The notes under the pieces are model-generated. The model made no database searches, was not told the DNA's origin, and saw only the letters and a program-made list of their open reading frames with translations. DNA of 64,000 nt, taken from JAWKWH01 sp963669455. GTDB lineage: Bacteria > Pseudomonadota > Alphaproteobacteria > Rhizobiales > Rhizobiaceae. The translations under genes and the position numbers were made by a program. Below are positions 25,952 to 33,293 of the stretch, one piece after another; within the stretch, counting starts at the first letter, position 1, and each line of letters begins with the position of its first letter. The stretch spans positions 1,240,001 through 1,304,000 of the forward strand of contig OY770026.1 of NCBI GenBank assembly GCA_963669455.1, in the 5' to 3' direction.

Positions 25952-26297
25952 AGCGTATCCGGTTTAAATGGAATCGTTTGAACGCCGCTAATTTGTGCCC
26001 TGACCCCCCTCTCGGCGGCGCTTCGCTTGCCTGCCGGGTCAACGAGAAGAGTGGGGCGACGCGGTGTGAACACCGTTAGCCACGCGCGACGCCGTTCAGG
26101 GTGCAAAGAAGCAAGTTCACACGATTGCGGTTTATTTAACAATCTCAATGCCCTGGCCTCCAATCGGCTTGGCGGTCTTTTCCGCCTCGGCAGTGTCGAA
26201 ATCCTCGCACGATCGTTTGATCGCACTCCGGTGTTCTCCTCGCCGAATCGAAAAATCCTCACCATCAAACCGCTCCCATTTAAGCCGGATACGCTCT
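25950..26297. repeat. AGAGCG intergenic element, full copy B (348 bp)
   Basis: It starts AGAGCGTATCCGGTTTAAAT and its right end, read in complement, starts AGAGCGTATCCGGCTTAAAT. Those near-identical inverted ends run for about 32 bases and are flanked by TA. The interior shares the GTCGAAATCCTCGCACGAT block with copies A and C. It fills the whole gap between csaA and the kinase gene and supplies the csaA stop codon. Confidence 0.88.
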
Positions 26298-26299
26298 AA

Positions 26300-27712
26300 T
26301 TACGCTGGAACCCGCGCCATGGCGCGAAGCCCCCCCATGGCGGATTTTTCCAGCGTGACATCGCCACCATGGCTGCGAGCGATATCACGGGCTATCGACA
26401 GGCCGAGCCCGGTGCCGCTGGAATCCTGATTGCGTGCCTCGTCCAGGCGGAAAAACGGTTTGAAAACCTCCTCGATCCTGTCTTCGGGAATGCCGGGACC
26501 GTTGTCGTCGATAGTGGTGGAGAGCGTTCCCCTGCCATGGTGAACGCTGATCGCTATCTTGTCTGCGTGGCGGAATGCATTGCTGACAAGGTTGAAAATC
26601 AGCCTCGTATAGGCATTGGGCCTGACCTGAACCTCGGCTGGTCCCGACATTGATACATCAAACCGAACACCGCGAAGCCGTGCCTCCTGGCGCAATGTGT
26701 CGAACAACTCGTTTAGATCCAGCCTGCCGGTATCTTCCAGCGCCTCACCGCGGGCAAAGTCCAGATAGGCCTCCAACATCGACTGCATATCATCGACATC
26801 CTTGTCGAGAGCATTCGTATCCATGTTCTTATCGCCAAGGGCGAGTTGCAGTTTGAAACGGGTGAGGATGGTGCGAAGGTCATGGCTTACACCGGTCAAC
26901 ATGGCCGTGCGCTGTTCGATCTGGCGCTCGATGCGCTGCCGCATCTGGATAAAGGCGCTTCCAGCACGGCGTACTTCTTCTGCGCCACGCGGATTGAAAT
27001 CAGGTGGCATCGGCCGGCCCTTGCCAAAACTTTCCGCCGCATGCGCAAGCTGCTGGATGGGTCGGATCTGATTGCGTAGAAACAAAACGGCAATGAACAA
27101 AAGTACAAGCGATGTCCCGACCATCCACAACAGGAAGATATGCGTATTGGAGGCATAGGCCTGGCTGCGGCGGGCAAAAACCCGCAAAACATTGTCATCC
27201 AGCTTGATCCTGATTTCGACCACATTGGAATTGCCGACGGTATCGATCCAGAATGGCCGGTTGATCTGCCGTGTGACTTCAGAGCTCAGAATTTGGTCCA
27301 ATATCGAGAAGAACGGTTTTGCGCCCGGCGCCGGCAGGGGGTCTGGAGGCAGAACATCGACTTTGAGAGACAGTCTTTCCTGGGCGATGCGGATCGCCTG
27401 GGCCGCACCCTCTTCGCCAGGTACGGTCTCGATCATGTCGATGATCGCGGCGATGTCGCGCACCACCGCCGTTGACAGCCTCTGGGTCACAGTCTGCCAG
27501 TGACGCTCCATGAACACAAAGGCCACCACGGATTGCAGCAGCAGCATAGGCGCAATGACAATGATGAGTGAACGGGCATAAAGCCGTTTTGGCATGTAGC
27601 GCGAGATCGAGCGCCAGAATCGCCGCCACATCCACTTAACGAGCAACAAAACGCGCATGGAGCTAACCGGTGTTCGCTCTTTGCCTTCGCCTCGATTGTC
27701 CGTTGCGGTCAT
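26300..27712 (-). CDS. Sensor histidine kinase, EnvZ-like
   Basis: A 470-residue inner-membrane sensor kinase. Two membrane helices (SLIIVIAPMLLLQSVVAFVFM and LLWMVGTSLVLLFIAVLFL) bracket a ~130-residue periplasmic domain. HAMP follows (IRPIQQLAHAAESFGKGRP), then the phospho-acceptor helix GVSHDLRTILTRFKLQL. The HATPase domain has N box LVSNAFRHAD, G1 DDNGPGIPED and G2 GTGLGLSIARDIA. The usual Pro of HDLRTPL is Ile, a variant also seen in rhizobial homologues. I chose the ATG at 27712; a TTG at 27733 is possible. It is cotranscribed with the OmpR-type regulator upstream. Confidence 0.92.
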   Translation of the reverse strand: MTATDNRGEGKERTPVSSMRVLLLVKWMWRRFWRSISRYMPKRLYARSLIIVIAPMLLLQSVVAFVFMERHWQTVTQRLSTAVVRDIAAIIDMIETVPGEEGAAQAIRIAQERLSLKVDVLPPDPLPAPGAKPFFSILDQILSSEVTRQINRPFWIDTVGNSNVVEIRIKLDDNVLRVFARRSQAYASNTHIFLLWMVGTSLVLLFIAVLFLRNQIRPIQQLAHAAESFGKGRPMPPDFNPRGAEEVRRAGSAFIQMRQRIERQIEQRTAMLTGVSHDLRTILTRFKLQLALGDKNMDTNALDKDVDDMQSMLEAYLDFARGEALEDTGRLDLNELFDTLRQEARLRGVRFDVSMSGPAEVQVRPNAYTRLIFNLVSNAFRHADKIAISVHHGRGTLSTTIDDNGPGIPEDRIEEVFKPFFRLDEARNQDSSGTGLGLSIARDIARSHGGDVTLEKSAMGGLRAMARVPA

Positions 27713-27815
27713 GATCTCTGCCTGTTTTGCCAAACCGTGGACGTCCCGGCGGCCTGAAGCAAGGCAGTTTACAGCAAATCACTGTGATGATGATACTGCC
27801 TGGCAGGACTTAAAC

Positions 27816-28520
27816 CTATTCGACCGACAGGCGGTAGCCGACGCCCCTGACGGTCTGCAACCAGACCGGATTTGCCGGATCATCCTCGATCTTGCGCCGT
27901 AAACGGTTGATCTGAACGTCGATTGTCCGTTCGCCAACGGCCGCATCGTCACCGATCAGTTCCTGGCGCGGTATCGTTTCGCCGGCTTTTTCGGCAAACA
28001 ATGCAAGAATATCCTGTTCGCGATCTGTCAGCTTTATCTGCTTGCCGGAACATTTCAGCTCCCGGCGCGGTATCTGGAATGTGTAGGGGCCAAACACAAT
28101 CTGTTCGACTTTCGGCGTTGCGGCCGGGCCACCCCGGCGCAGGATATTGTTGACCCGCAGGATCAGTTCTCGCGGATCAAACGGCTTTGACAGGTAGTCA
28201 TCGGCGCCCGCTTGCAGGCCATTGACGCGGCTTTCGGTCTCGCTCAGCGCGGTCAGCATCAAAATCGGAACCTGCATGTCGATTCTAAGCGAGCGGGTCA
28301 ATTCAATGCCGCTTTCGCCCGGCATCATCACATCCACTATCATCAGATCAAATTCGAGGCTCTCAAGCCTGTTTCGCACATCCGCCGCAGATGCGGCCAC
28401 GGTCACGCGAAAACCGTTTGAGCTTAGATATTGCTTGAGCAAATCACGGATGCGGGTGTCGTCATCAACCACCAGAAGATGCGGTGCATCGTCGGCGGGT
28501 ACAACGAAATCGTCGACCAT
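27816..28520 (-). CDS. Two-component response regulator, OmpR family
   Basis: A 234-residue DNA-binding regulator. The receiver domain has the acidic pocket LLVVDDDTR, phospho-acceptor Asp in LMIVDVMMPGESG and the Lys of YLSKPFDPREL. The C-terminal winged helix ends VWLQTVRGVGYRLSVE, the OmpR signature. It starts directly after the MarR stop (TAG then ATG) and lies 103 bases upstream of the kinase, forming a MarR - regulator - kinase operon. The stimulus is unknown. Confidence 0.95.
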   Translation of the reverse strand: MVDDFVVPADDAPHLLVVDDDTRIRDLLKQYLSSNGFRVTVAASAADVRNRLESLEFDLMIVDVMMPGESGIELTRSLRIDMQVPILMLTALSETESRVNGLQAGADDYLSKPFDPRELILRVNNILRRGGPAATPKVEQIVFGPYTFQIPRRELKCSGKQIKLTDREQDILALFAEKAGETIPRQELIGDDAAVGERTIDVQINRLRRKIEDDPANPVWLQTVRGVGYRLSVE

Positions 28521-29090
28521 CTAGTGTTCTCCCTTGCAATCGCCCTGCCGCGCAGCAGGAAGCCTTTCGATTTGCGAGCGGCTTTCAGGATTGACCATGG
28601 CTTTTAAAAAACGCTCAATCGCGGCCCGCTCGGTTTTTCCTGCTTCCTGTAATGCACGGTGGATGCGGCGGGACTGTGGCGCGGTCAGGGCCAGTGACAA
28701 TTCGCGACCCTTTGCCGTGGGATAGAGTTCGCGCTGGCGTTTGTCTTTTGGCCCTGGCACCTGAACGATGTAGCCGGTGTCGATCAACTGCTTTAACACG
28801 CGTGCAAGGCTTTGTTTTGTTATGTTGAGCACATCCAGTAATTCGGCAACGGTAAGGCCTGGCAACCGGTTGACAAAATGAAGCACGCGATGATGGGCAC
28901 GGCCAAACCCGTAACCTGAAAGAATCTCGTCCGGATCGGAGGTGAAATCGCGATAAGCAAAGAACAAAAGTTCGATTAACGCCAGATCGGCCTCATCGTT
29001 GAGGCCGAGCGGTGTTTTGAGTGGACTGTTGGCGTTGTCGTTGGCCTTTTCCATATCAGTGGATTTCTCATCTAAAATTATGTCAGCCAT
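28521..29090 (-). CDS. MarR-family transcriptional regulator
   Basis: A 189-residue winged-helix regulator. HHRVLHFVNRLPGLTVAELLDVLNITKQSLARVLKQLIDTGYI covers the DNA-binding helices, and PGPKDKRQRELYPTAKGREL is the wing. The N-terminal ~30 residues are polar and probably disordered. A palindrome (29078-29100) overlaps its start codon, fitting autorepression. The gene heads the operon with the response regulator and kinase and is divergent from ilvE, a conserved Hyphomicrobiales arrangement. An internal ATG at 29054 could be the real start, in which case the operator lies just upstream. Confidence 0.9.
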   Translation of the reverse strand: MADIILDEKSTDMEKANDNANSPLKTPLGLNDEADLALIELLFFAYRDFTSDPDEILSGYGFGRAHHRVLHFVNRLPGLTVAELLDVLNITKQSLARVLKQLIDTGYIVQVPGPKDKRQRELYPTAKGRELSLALTAPQSRRIHRALQEAGKTERAAIERFLKAMVNPESRSQIERLPAARQGDCKGEH

Positions 29091-29100
29091 GTTGACATAA
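29078..29100. promoter_or_regulatory. Likely MarR operator (8-7-8 dyad)
   Basis: TTATGTCA, seven bases, then TGACATAA: a perfect inverted repeat with 8-base arms. It overlaps the annotated MarR start codon and faces the ilvE promoter region. Confidence 0.65.
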
Positions 29101-29231
29101 TTCCTTTCCAGTGGTAAATTTCATCAAGCTTATCGCCGGATTGCGCACAAAATGAAATGCTGAAATCAAATTTTGGCCATTTCTCGAAATCAGTGTAACC
29201 AGCTTTGGAGTGAGTCTCCAACATGGCGGCT

Positions 29232-29277
29232 AGTGCGTGTTTTGTTAAACTACTCCCGTTTGAGCAAGATACGCTCT
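29232..29277. repeat. AGAGCG miniature element (46 bp, both ends only)
   Basis: Begins AGTGCGTGTTTTGTTAAACT and ends GAGCAAGATACGCTCT, inverted copies of the terminal sequences with no interior. It has exactly the same length as the miniature at 49732 and lies between the MarR operator and ilvE, about 50 bases upstream of the ilvE start, where it could affect transcription. Confidence 0.75.
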
Positions 29278-29326
29278 AAAACTATTGCATACTTAAAACG
29301 CGGAAACTTATCTGCTGGAGGTTAGC

Positions 29327-30220
29327 ATGGCATCGGTTTCATTTGACAGTCTTGAAGGCCATATCTGGATGAATGGCGAGTTTGTGAAATGGGCTGATGC
29401 AAAGGTTCATGTGCTCACACATGGATTGCACTATGCGAGCGCCGTGTTTGAGGGTGAGCGCGCTTATGATGGCGAGATCTTCAAGCTGACCGAGCATACC
29501 GAAAGGCTGCACGAATCGGCCCGCCTGCTTGGTTTCAGGATACCCTGGACGGTCGAACAGATTGACGAGGCGTGTAACGCGTTGCTGGCCAAACAAGGCT
29601 TTAGTGACGCCTATGTCAGGCCGATCGCCTGGCGGGGCAGCGAAATGATGGGTGTTTCGGCGCAAAATAACAAAATCAACATGGCGATCGCGATCTGGCA
29701 ATGGCCGAGCTATTTTGATCCGGAACAAAGGCTTAAGGGCATCCGCCTTGATATGGCGGAATATAGGCGTCCCGATCCAAGGACGGCGCCATCGAAGGCC
29801 AAAGCTGCCGGCCTTTACATGATTTGCACGCTTTCCAAACATGCTGCGGAAGCCAAAGGCTATGCCGATGCGCTGATGCTTGACTGGCGCGGGCAGGTGG
29901 CCGAAGCCACCGGTGCCAATGTGTTCTTCATCAAGGATGGCGTGATCCATACACCGGCACCGGATTGTTTTCTTGACGGAATTACGCGGCGTACCGTCAT
30001 TGATCTGGCCAAAAAGCGCGGCATCAAAATTGTCGAACGCGTAATTCAGCCGGACGAGATGGAAGGGTTTGAACAATGTTTCCTGACCGGTACCGCCGCT
30101 GAAGTAACCCCGGTTTCCGAAATCGGCCCATACCGTTTCAGTGTCGGCGAAATCACAACCGCGCTGATGAGCGACTACGAGGCTGCCGTGCGGCCAAGCC
30201 AGTCGATTGCCGCCGAGTAG
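29327..30220 (+). CDS. ilvE: Branched-chain amino acid aminotransferase
   Basis: A 297-residue fold type IV PLP enzyme that interconverts Val/Leu/Ile and their 2-oxo acids. Visible: HVLTHGLHYASAVFEGERAY (Arg/Tyr substrate region), the PLP lysine in APSKAKAAGLYM, and phosphate-binding EATGANVFFIKDG and GITRRTVIDLA. EQCFLTGTAAEVTPVSEIG completes the family signature. The ATG has GGAGG 6 bases upstream. It is divergent from the MarR operon. Confidence 0.95.
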   Translation: MASVSFDSLEGHIWMNGEFVKWADAKVHVLTHGLHYASAVFEGERAYDGEIFKLTEHTERLHESARLLGFRIPWTVEQIDEACNALLAKQGFSDAYVRPIAWRGSEMMGVSAQNNKINMAIAIWQWPSYFDPEQRLKGIRLDMAEYRRPDPRTAPSKAKAAGLYMICTLSKHAAEAKGYADALMLDWRGQVAEATGANVFFIKDGVIHTPAPDCFLDGITRRTVIDLAKKRGIKIVERVIQPDEMEGFEQCFLTGTAAEVTPVSEIGPYRFSVGEITTALMSDYEAAVRPSQSIAAE

Positions 30221-30329
30221 TTCTTCAGCTTTTGGTGCACCGGTACGCCTGGACCTTTTTTGGCAATTGACTTGCGCATGAGCATTTCCCAAGCTTCGGG
30301 TGATCGAAGTTATGAGAAAGCAGGTGCGC

Positions 30330-30971
30330 ATGGGAAACCTTGGTGCCGGGATTATTCCGGTTACGCCGTTTCAGCAGAATTGTACGATATTGTTTGACGA
30401 TGCCGACAGGAGCGGTGTCGTCATTGACCCTGGTGGCGAAGTGGACAAAATCCGTGCAGCACTTGACGAGAATGATGTCAAAATAGATGCGATCTGGCTG
30501 ACGCATGGCCATATCGATCATGCCGGCGGTGCGATGGAATTGAAAGAGGCACTTGGCGTCGAGCTGATTGGCCCGCATGAGGACGATCGCGAGATGCTCG
30601 CCAATCTCGAGCAACAGGCAAAGATGTTTTCTTTGCCGGGTGCGGTGCGCAATGTCGTGCCGGACCGGTTTCTAGAGGAGGGCGAGGCGGTTTCCTTTGG
30701 CGAACACGCATTCGAAGTGCTGCATTGTCCCGGCCACGCGCCGGGTCATGTGGTTTTTTACAATCGAGCCGCCAGCTTTGCCCATGTGGGAGACGTGCTG
30801 TTTAGCGGTTCAATCGGGCGTACGGATCTGCCCGGCGGAAATCATCAGGCGCTGATAGGCTCGATCAAGCAAAAACTGCTGCCGCTCGGCGATGAAATCA
30901 GTTTCATCTGCGGGCACGGGCCGGGCAGCACGTTTGGTAAGGAACGCCAGTCAAATCCGTTTCTGACTTAG
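30330..30971 (+). CDS. Metallo-beta-lactamase-fold hydrolase (YcbL/glyoxalase II-like)
   Basis: A 213-residue zinc hydrolase with LTHGHIDHAGG (HxHxDH), CPGHAPGHVVFY, HVGDVLFSGSIGRTDL and a final CGHGPGSTFGKER. GAGIIPVTPFQQNCTILFD is the usual start of the YcbL-like branch, so I placed the start at 30330 rather than 30300. These enzymes hydrolyse thioesters such as S-lactoylglutathione in some cases. The stop TAG is shared with the beginning of an AGAGC repeat fragment (30970). Confidence 0.9.
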   Translation: MGNLGAGIIPVTPFQQNCTILFDDADRSGVVIDPGGEVDKIRAALDENDVKIDAIWLTHGHIDHAGGAMELKEALGVELIGPHEDDREMLANLEQQAKMFSLPGAVRNVVPDRFLEEGEAVSFGEHAFEVLHCPGHAPGHVVFYNRAASFAHVGDVLFSGSIGRTDLPGGNHQALIGSIKQKLLPLGDEISFICGHGPGSTFGKERQSNPFLT

Positions 30972-30994
30972 AGCATGTCTTGCTTATTTTGAGC
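30970..30994. repeat. AGAGCG element fragment (one end only)
   Basis: AGAGCATGTCTTGCTTATTT matches the left end of copy C (AGAGCGTGTCTTGCTTAAAT) but no matching right end follows. The T before it and AG form the TAG stop of the metallo-hydrolase. Confidence 0.55.
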
Positions 30995-31026
30995 TGGTTG
31001 CCGGGCAGGGAAGTCCGGCGTTCAAC

Positions 31027-31479
31027 TCATCGTGCTACGCAAAAATGACGTTTGCCGTCATAACCCAGATAGGTGCCTGTCCTGGCGTCGAAAGAGCGGA
31101 AACGGTTTTCGCAATAGTTGTACCAGGCCGGCGACCAGGGCTCGGCGGATGCGTGCCGATCGTATATCACTCTCGGCTCATCGTAGACGACACCTGGACG
31201 CTGCGGGAAATAATCACGGTCGCGCCTTGGGCGGTCATGCCGGTAAGCGCGGTGGCGGCGGTGTTTTGGCTGGCTTGCCGCGCCGACGATCAGTGCGCCA
31301 ACGGCCAGGCCAATAATGCCGGCGGCGATGAGCTCGTCGGTATTGTTCTTTTTGACGATTGTTGGGCGATGATGTCTGTGGTGTTTCCAGCGGTCATGTG
31401 CCGCCGCCTGAGCTATCGGGGCAAGCACAAAAGAAGCAGCCGTTGCCGTCAGGGCTGCCAATTTGAAAAATCTGTTCAT
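31027..31479 (-). CDS. BA14K-family protein
   Basis: A 150-residue exported protein. The signal peptide (FFKLAALTATAASFVLAPIAQA) is followed by a His/Arg-rich stretch, a hydrophobic glycine-rich helix (ELIAAGIIGLAVGALIVGAA) and the C-terminal BA14K motif WSPAWYNYCENRFRSFDART then GTYLGYDGKRHFC. The Brucella BA14K member is a lectin-like immunoreactive envelope protein; others are uncharacterised. I use the ATG at 31479 with GGAGACCAAA in front; another ATG lies 12 bases upstream. Confidence 0.85.
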   Translation of the reverse strand: MNRFFKLAALTATAASFVLAPIAQAAAHDRWKHHRHHRPTIVKKNNTDELIAAGIIGLAVGALIVGAASQPKHRRHRAYRHDRPRRDRDYFPQRPGVVYDEPRVIYDRHASAEPWSPAWYNYCENRFRSFDARTGTYLGYDGKRHFCVAR

Positions 31480-31568
31480 TTTGGTCTCCATGTTAGCATC
31501 CCCTCGTTCAGGGATGGCTATCTTGGAAACCTGAGTAATCCGGTTAGCCTGAACGGAGGCTGAACGGC

Positions 31569-31781
31569 CTATTCAACCGTAAGATCAACAGCCTTTGGCC
31601 CTTTTCCGCGCTTGTCAGGCTCGGTTTCGAATGAAACTTTCTGTCCGTCTTCGAGACCCGGAAGGCCTGACGCCTGAACAGCCGAGATATGGACAAATAC
31701 ATCGTTGCCGCCTTCATCGGGTGTAATAAACCCAAAACCCTTGGCGTGGTTGAAGAATTTGACTGTACCTGTTTGGGCCAT
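31569..31781 (-). CDS. cspA: Cold-shock protein, CspA family
   Basis: A 70-residue single cold-shock domain that binds single-stranded RNA/DNA. RNP1 is KGFGFITP and RNP2 is VFVHISAV; start MAQTGTVKFFNHAKG at 31781 with AAGGAG ribosome site. Mild differences from enteric CspA; the ending GPKAVDLTVE is typical of alphaproteobacterial members. A long untranslated leader is likely (see 31782-32342). Confidence 0.95.
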   Translation of the reverse strand: MAQTGTVKFFNHAKGFGFITPDEGGNDVFVHISAVQASGLPGLEDGQKVSFETEPDKRGKGPKAVDLTVE

Positions 31782-32342
31782 GGAAAACTCCTTATCTCCC
31801 GTCATGGCATTGGTTCCGCAGCTCCTGTACTGCGGGTCGGTCTCGGTCGTTTACTGGGGGAGAAAAGAAACAGTGGTTGGCGTGTGGCACTCTTGCCAAG
31901 GTACCTTCTATCACGCTAACCCCTCCGGGTGGCCTTTCGTTGTTTCCAAGACCCGGGTAGGCTATTCCAGTCTCCGGGCCGGCAAATGCCCGAATGGCCG
32001 ATTGTGGTCGATTTACTTGGTTTCGGCAAGTGAAACTTTTCTTATTTCGATTTGTTCTTGCAAATGGCAGCCAATACGTTTTTGACAAATTGCGATCTTG
32101 TTTTCCGGGCGATATTTGGCAAAAATTTTACCTTCAGGCCTATAAAGAGAATTTCGCAATGCTTTCCATAATGATTGCAGGCGACGGCGCTCAAGATGAG
32201 GCGCCCGGTGATTGTGCTGGATGTTGCATTGGTGCCGGTTTTTGTACCGGCCGGTGCTGCCGTTCAACATCTTTTTATCGGCGTTTGCGTCAAATACAGT
32301 CTATCAACAGGTGATGGCATATCAAAGAGTCTGGAACGGCAG
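31782..32342 (-). promoter_or_regulatory. Long non-coding interval: probable structured cspA leader and divergent promoters
   Basis: The 560 bases upstream of cspA hold no credible gene. On the minus strand the ~200 bases next to cspA are G/C-rich and self-complementary: CTACCCGGGTCTTGG, then GGCCACCCGGAGGGGTTAGC, GGTACCTTGGC. Cold-shock genes commonly have long thermosensing leaders, so a structured 5' UTR is likely. The distal part (32030-32160) is AT-rich (TTTTCTTATTTCGATTTG) and may hold promoters for cspA and for the plus-strand gene at 32343. The boundaries are guesses. Confidence 0.4.
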
Positions 32343-33086
32343 ATGGGTAACGTAAAACTGAAATTCGATACGGCCAAGGAGTTGACGGCGCTTTCGGTTG
32401 AACAACTGGCGCAGATGGCTGACGCTGGCGACATGTTGAAGGAAAATCTTCATCTGTTGAAGAAGTCCGGCCACAATCCGGTTGGCCGGTGTTTGGAAAA
32501 CCAGGGGGTTTTCTACGAGGATTCGCACTATCCCGAGGGCGATGTCTACGACAAGGAATCGCACGCGCAATACTACTATCATGCGCATCGGCCGGACAGC
32601 GGCGAACACGGGCATTTCCATACGTTTGTGCGCGCCCGTGGCATGCCGAAATCGATGAAACCGGTTCCATATAAGGGCGATGGTGTGCGTCCGGCCGGCA
32701 AGGATGCGATTTCGCACATTGTCGCCATATCGATGGACCGCCCGGGCATGCCGATTGGCATGTTCACGACAAACCGCTGGGTGACCGGCGAAAGCATGTA
32801 TAGCGCAGAAGACGCGTACCGGCTGATCGACAGATTTGTCATGGAGCAAAGCTATCCCTGTCTGGCGACCAATCGGGTGCTTACCGCTCTGCTCGGCCTG
32901 TTCAAGCCGCAGATAAAGGCGCTTTTGGAGTTGCGGGACAAGACAATCGCCAACTGGACGGCAGAACATCCTGACCGCGATGTCTACGAGGATCGCGATT
33001 TGGAGCTCACATCGATTATCGACATTAACATTGATCGGCAGATTGCCGCCGTCAGGCGGGCGCATCGCGAGGCGTTGAAGCGGTAG
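32343..33086 (+). CDS. DUF6969-like conserved protein
   Basis: A 247-residue soluble protein of unknown function. The conserved core reads ENQGVFYEDSHYPEGDVYDK, then SHAQYYYHAHRPDSGEHGHFH followed by TFVRARGMP, rich in His, Tyr and acidic residues and suggestive of metal binding, and later HIVAISMDRPGMPIGMFTTNRWVTG. I place it with proteins annotated DUF6969. The start at 32343 (MGNVKLKFDTAKELTALS) follows GGAACGGCAG. Upstream codons to 32175 lack family character. The next gene, 200 bases on, encodes the cysteine-repeat P460 protein on the same strand. Confidence 0.65.
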   Translation: MGNVKLKFDTAKELTALSVEQLAQMADAGDMLKENLHLLKKSGHNPVGRCLENQGVFYEDSHYPEGDVYDKESHAQYYYHAHRPDSGEHGHFHTFVRARGMPKSMKPVPYKGDGVRPAGKDAISHIVAISMDRPGMPIGMFTTNRWVTGESMYSAEDAYRLIDRFVMEQSYPCLATNRVLTALLGLFKPQIKALLELRDKTIANWTAEHPDRDVYEDRDLELTSIIDINIDRQIAAVRRAHREALKR

Positions 33087-33293
33087 TGTCCGGAATTTCG
33101 GAAGTACGGCTGAAAGCTCGCGCCGCAAGGCCGGTGTTCCAGTGTCGATCCGACATATTGCCCAACCAGAAATTCAAGACAATCTCACTGATATGTGACC
33201 AGGGCGAGGCCTTTCGTGATCCTGACACTGGCTGCAATCATTTAGGGTAACGGCAACAACCCCATAAGATGGTTTGTGCCAAAGGAGGAATTT

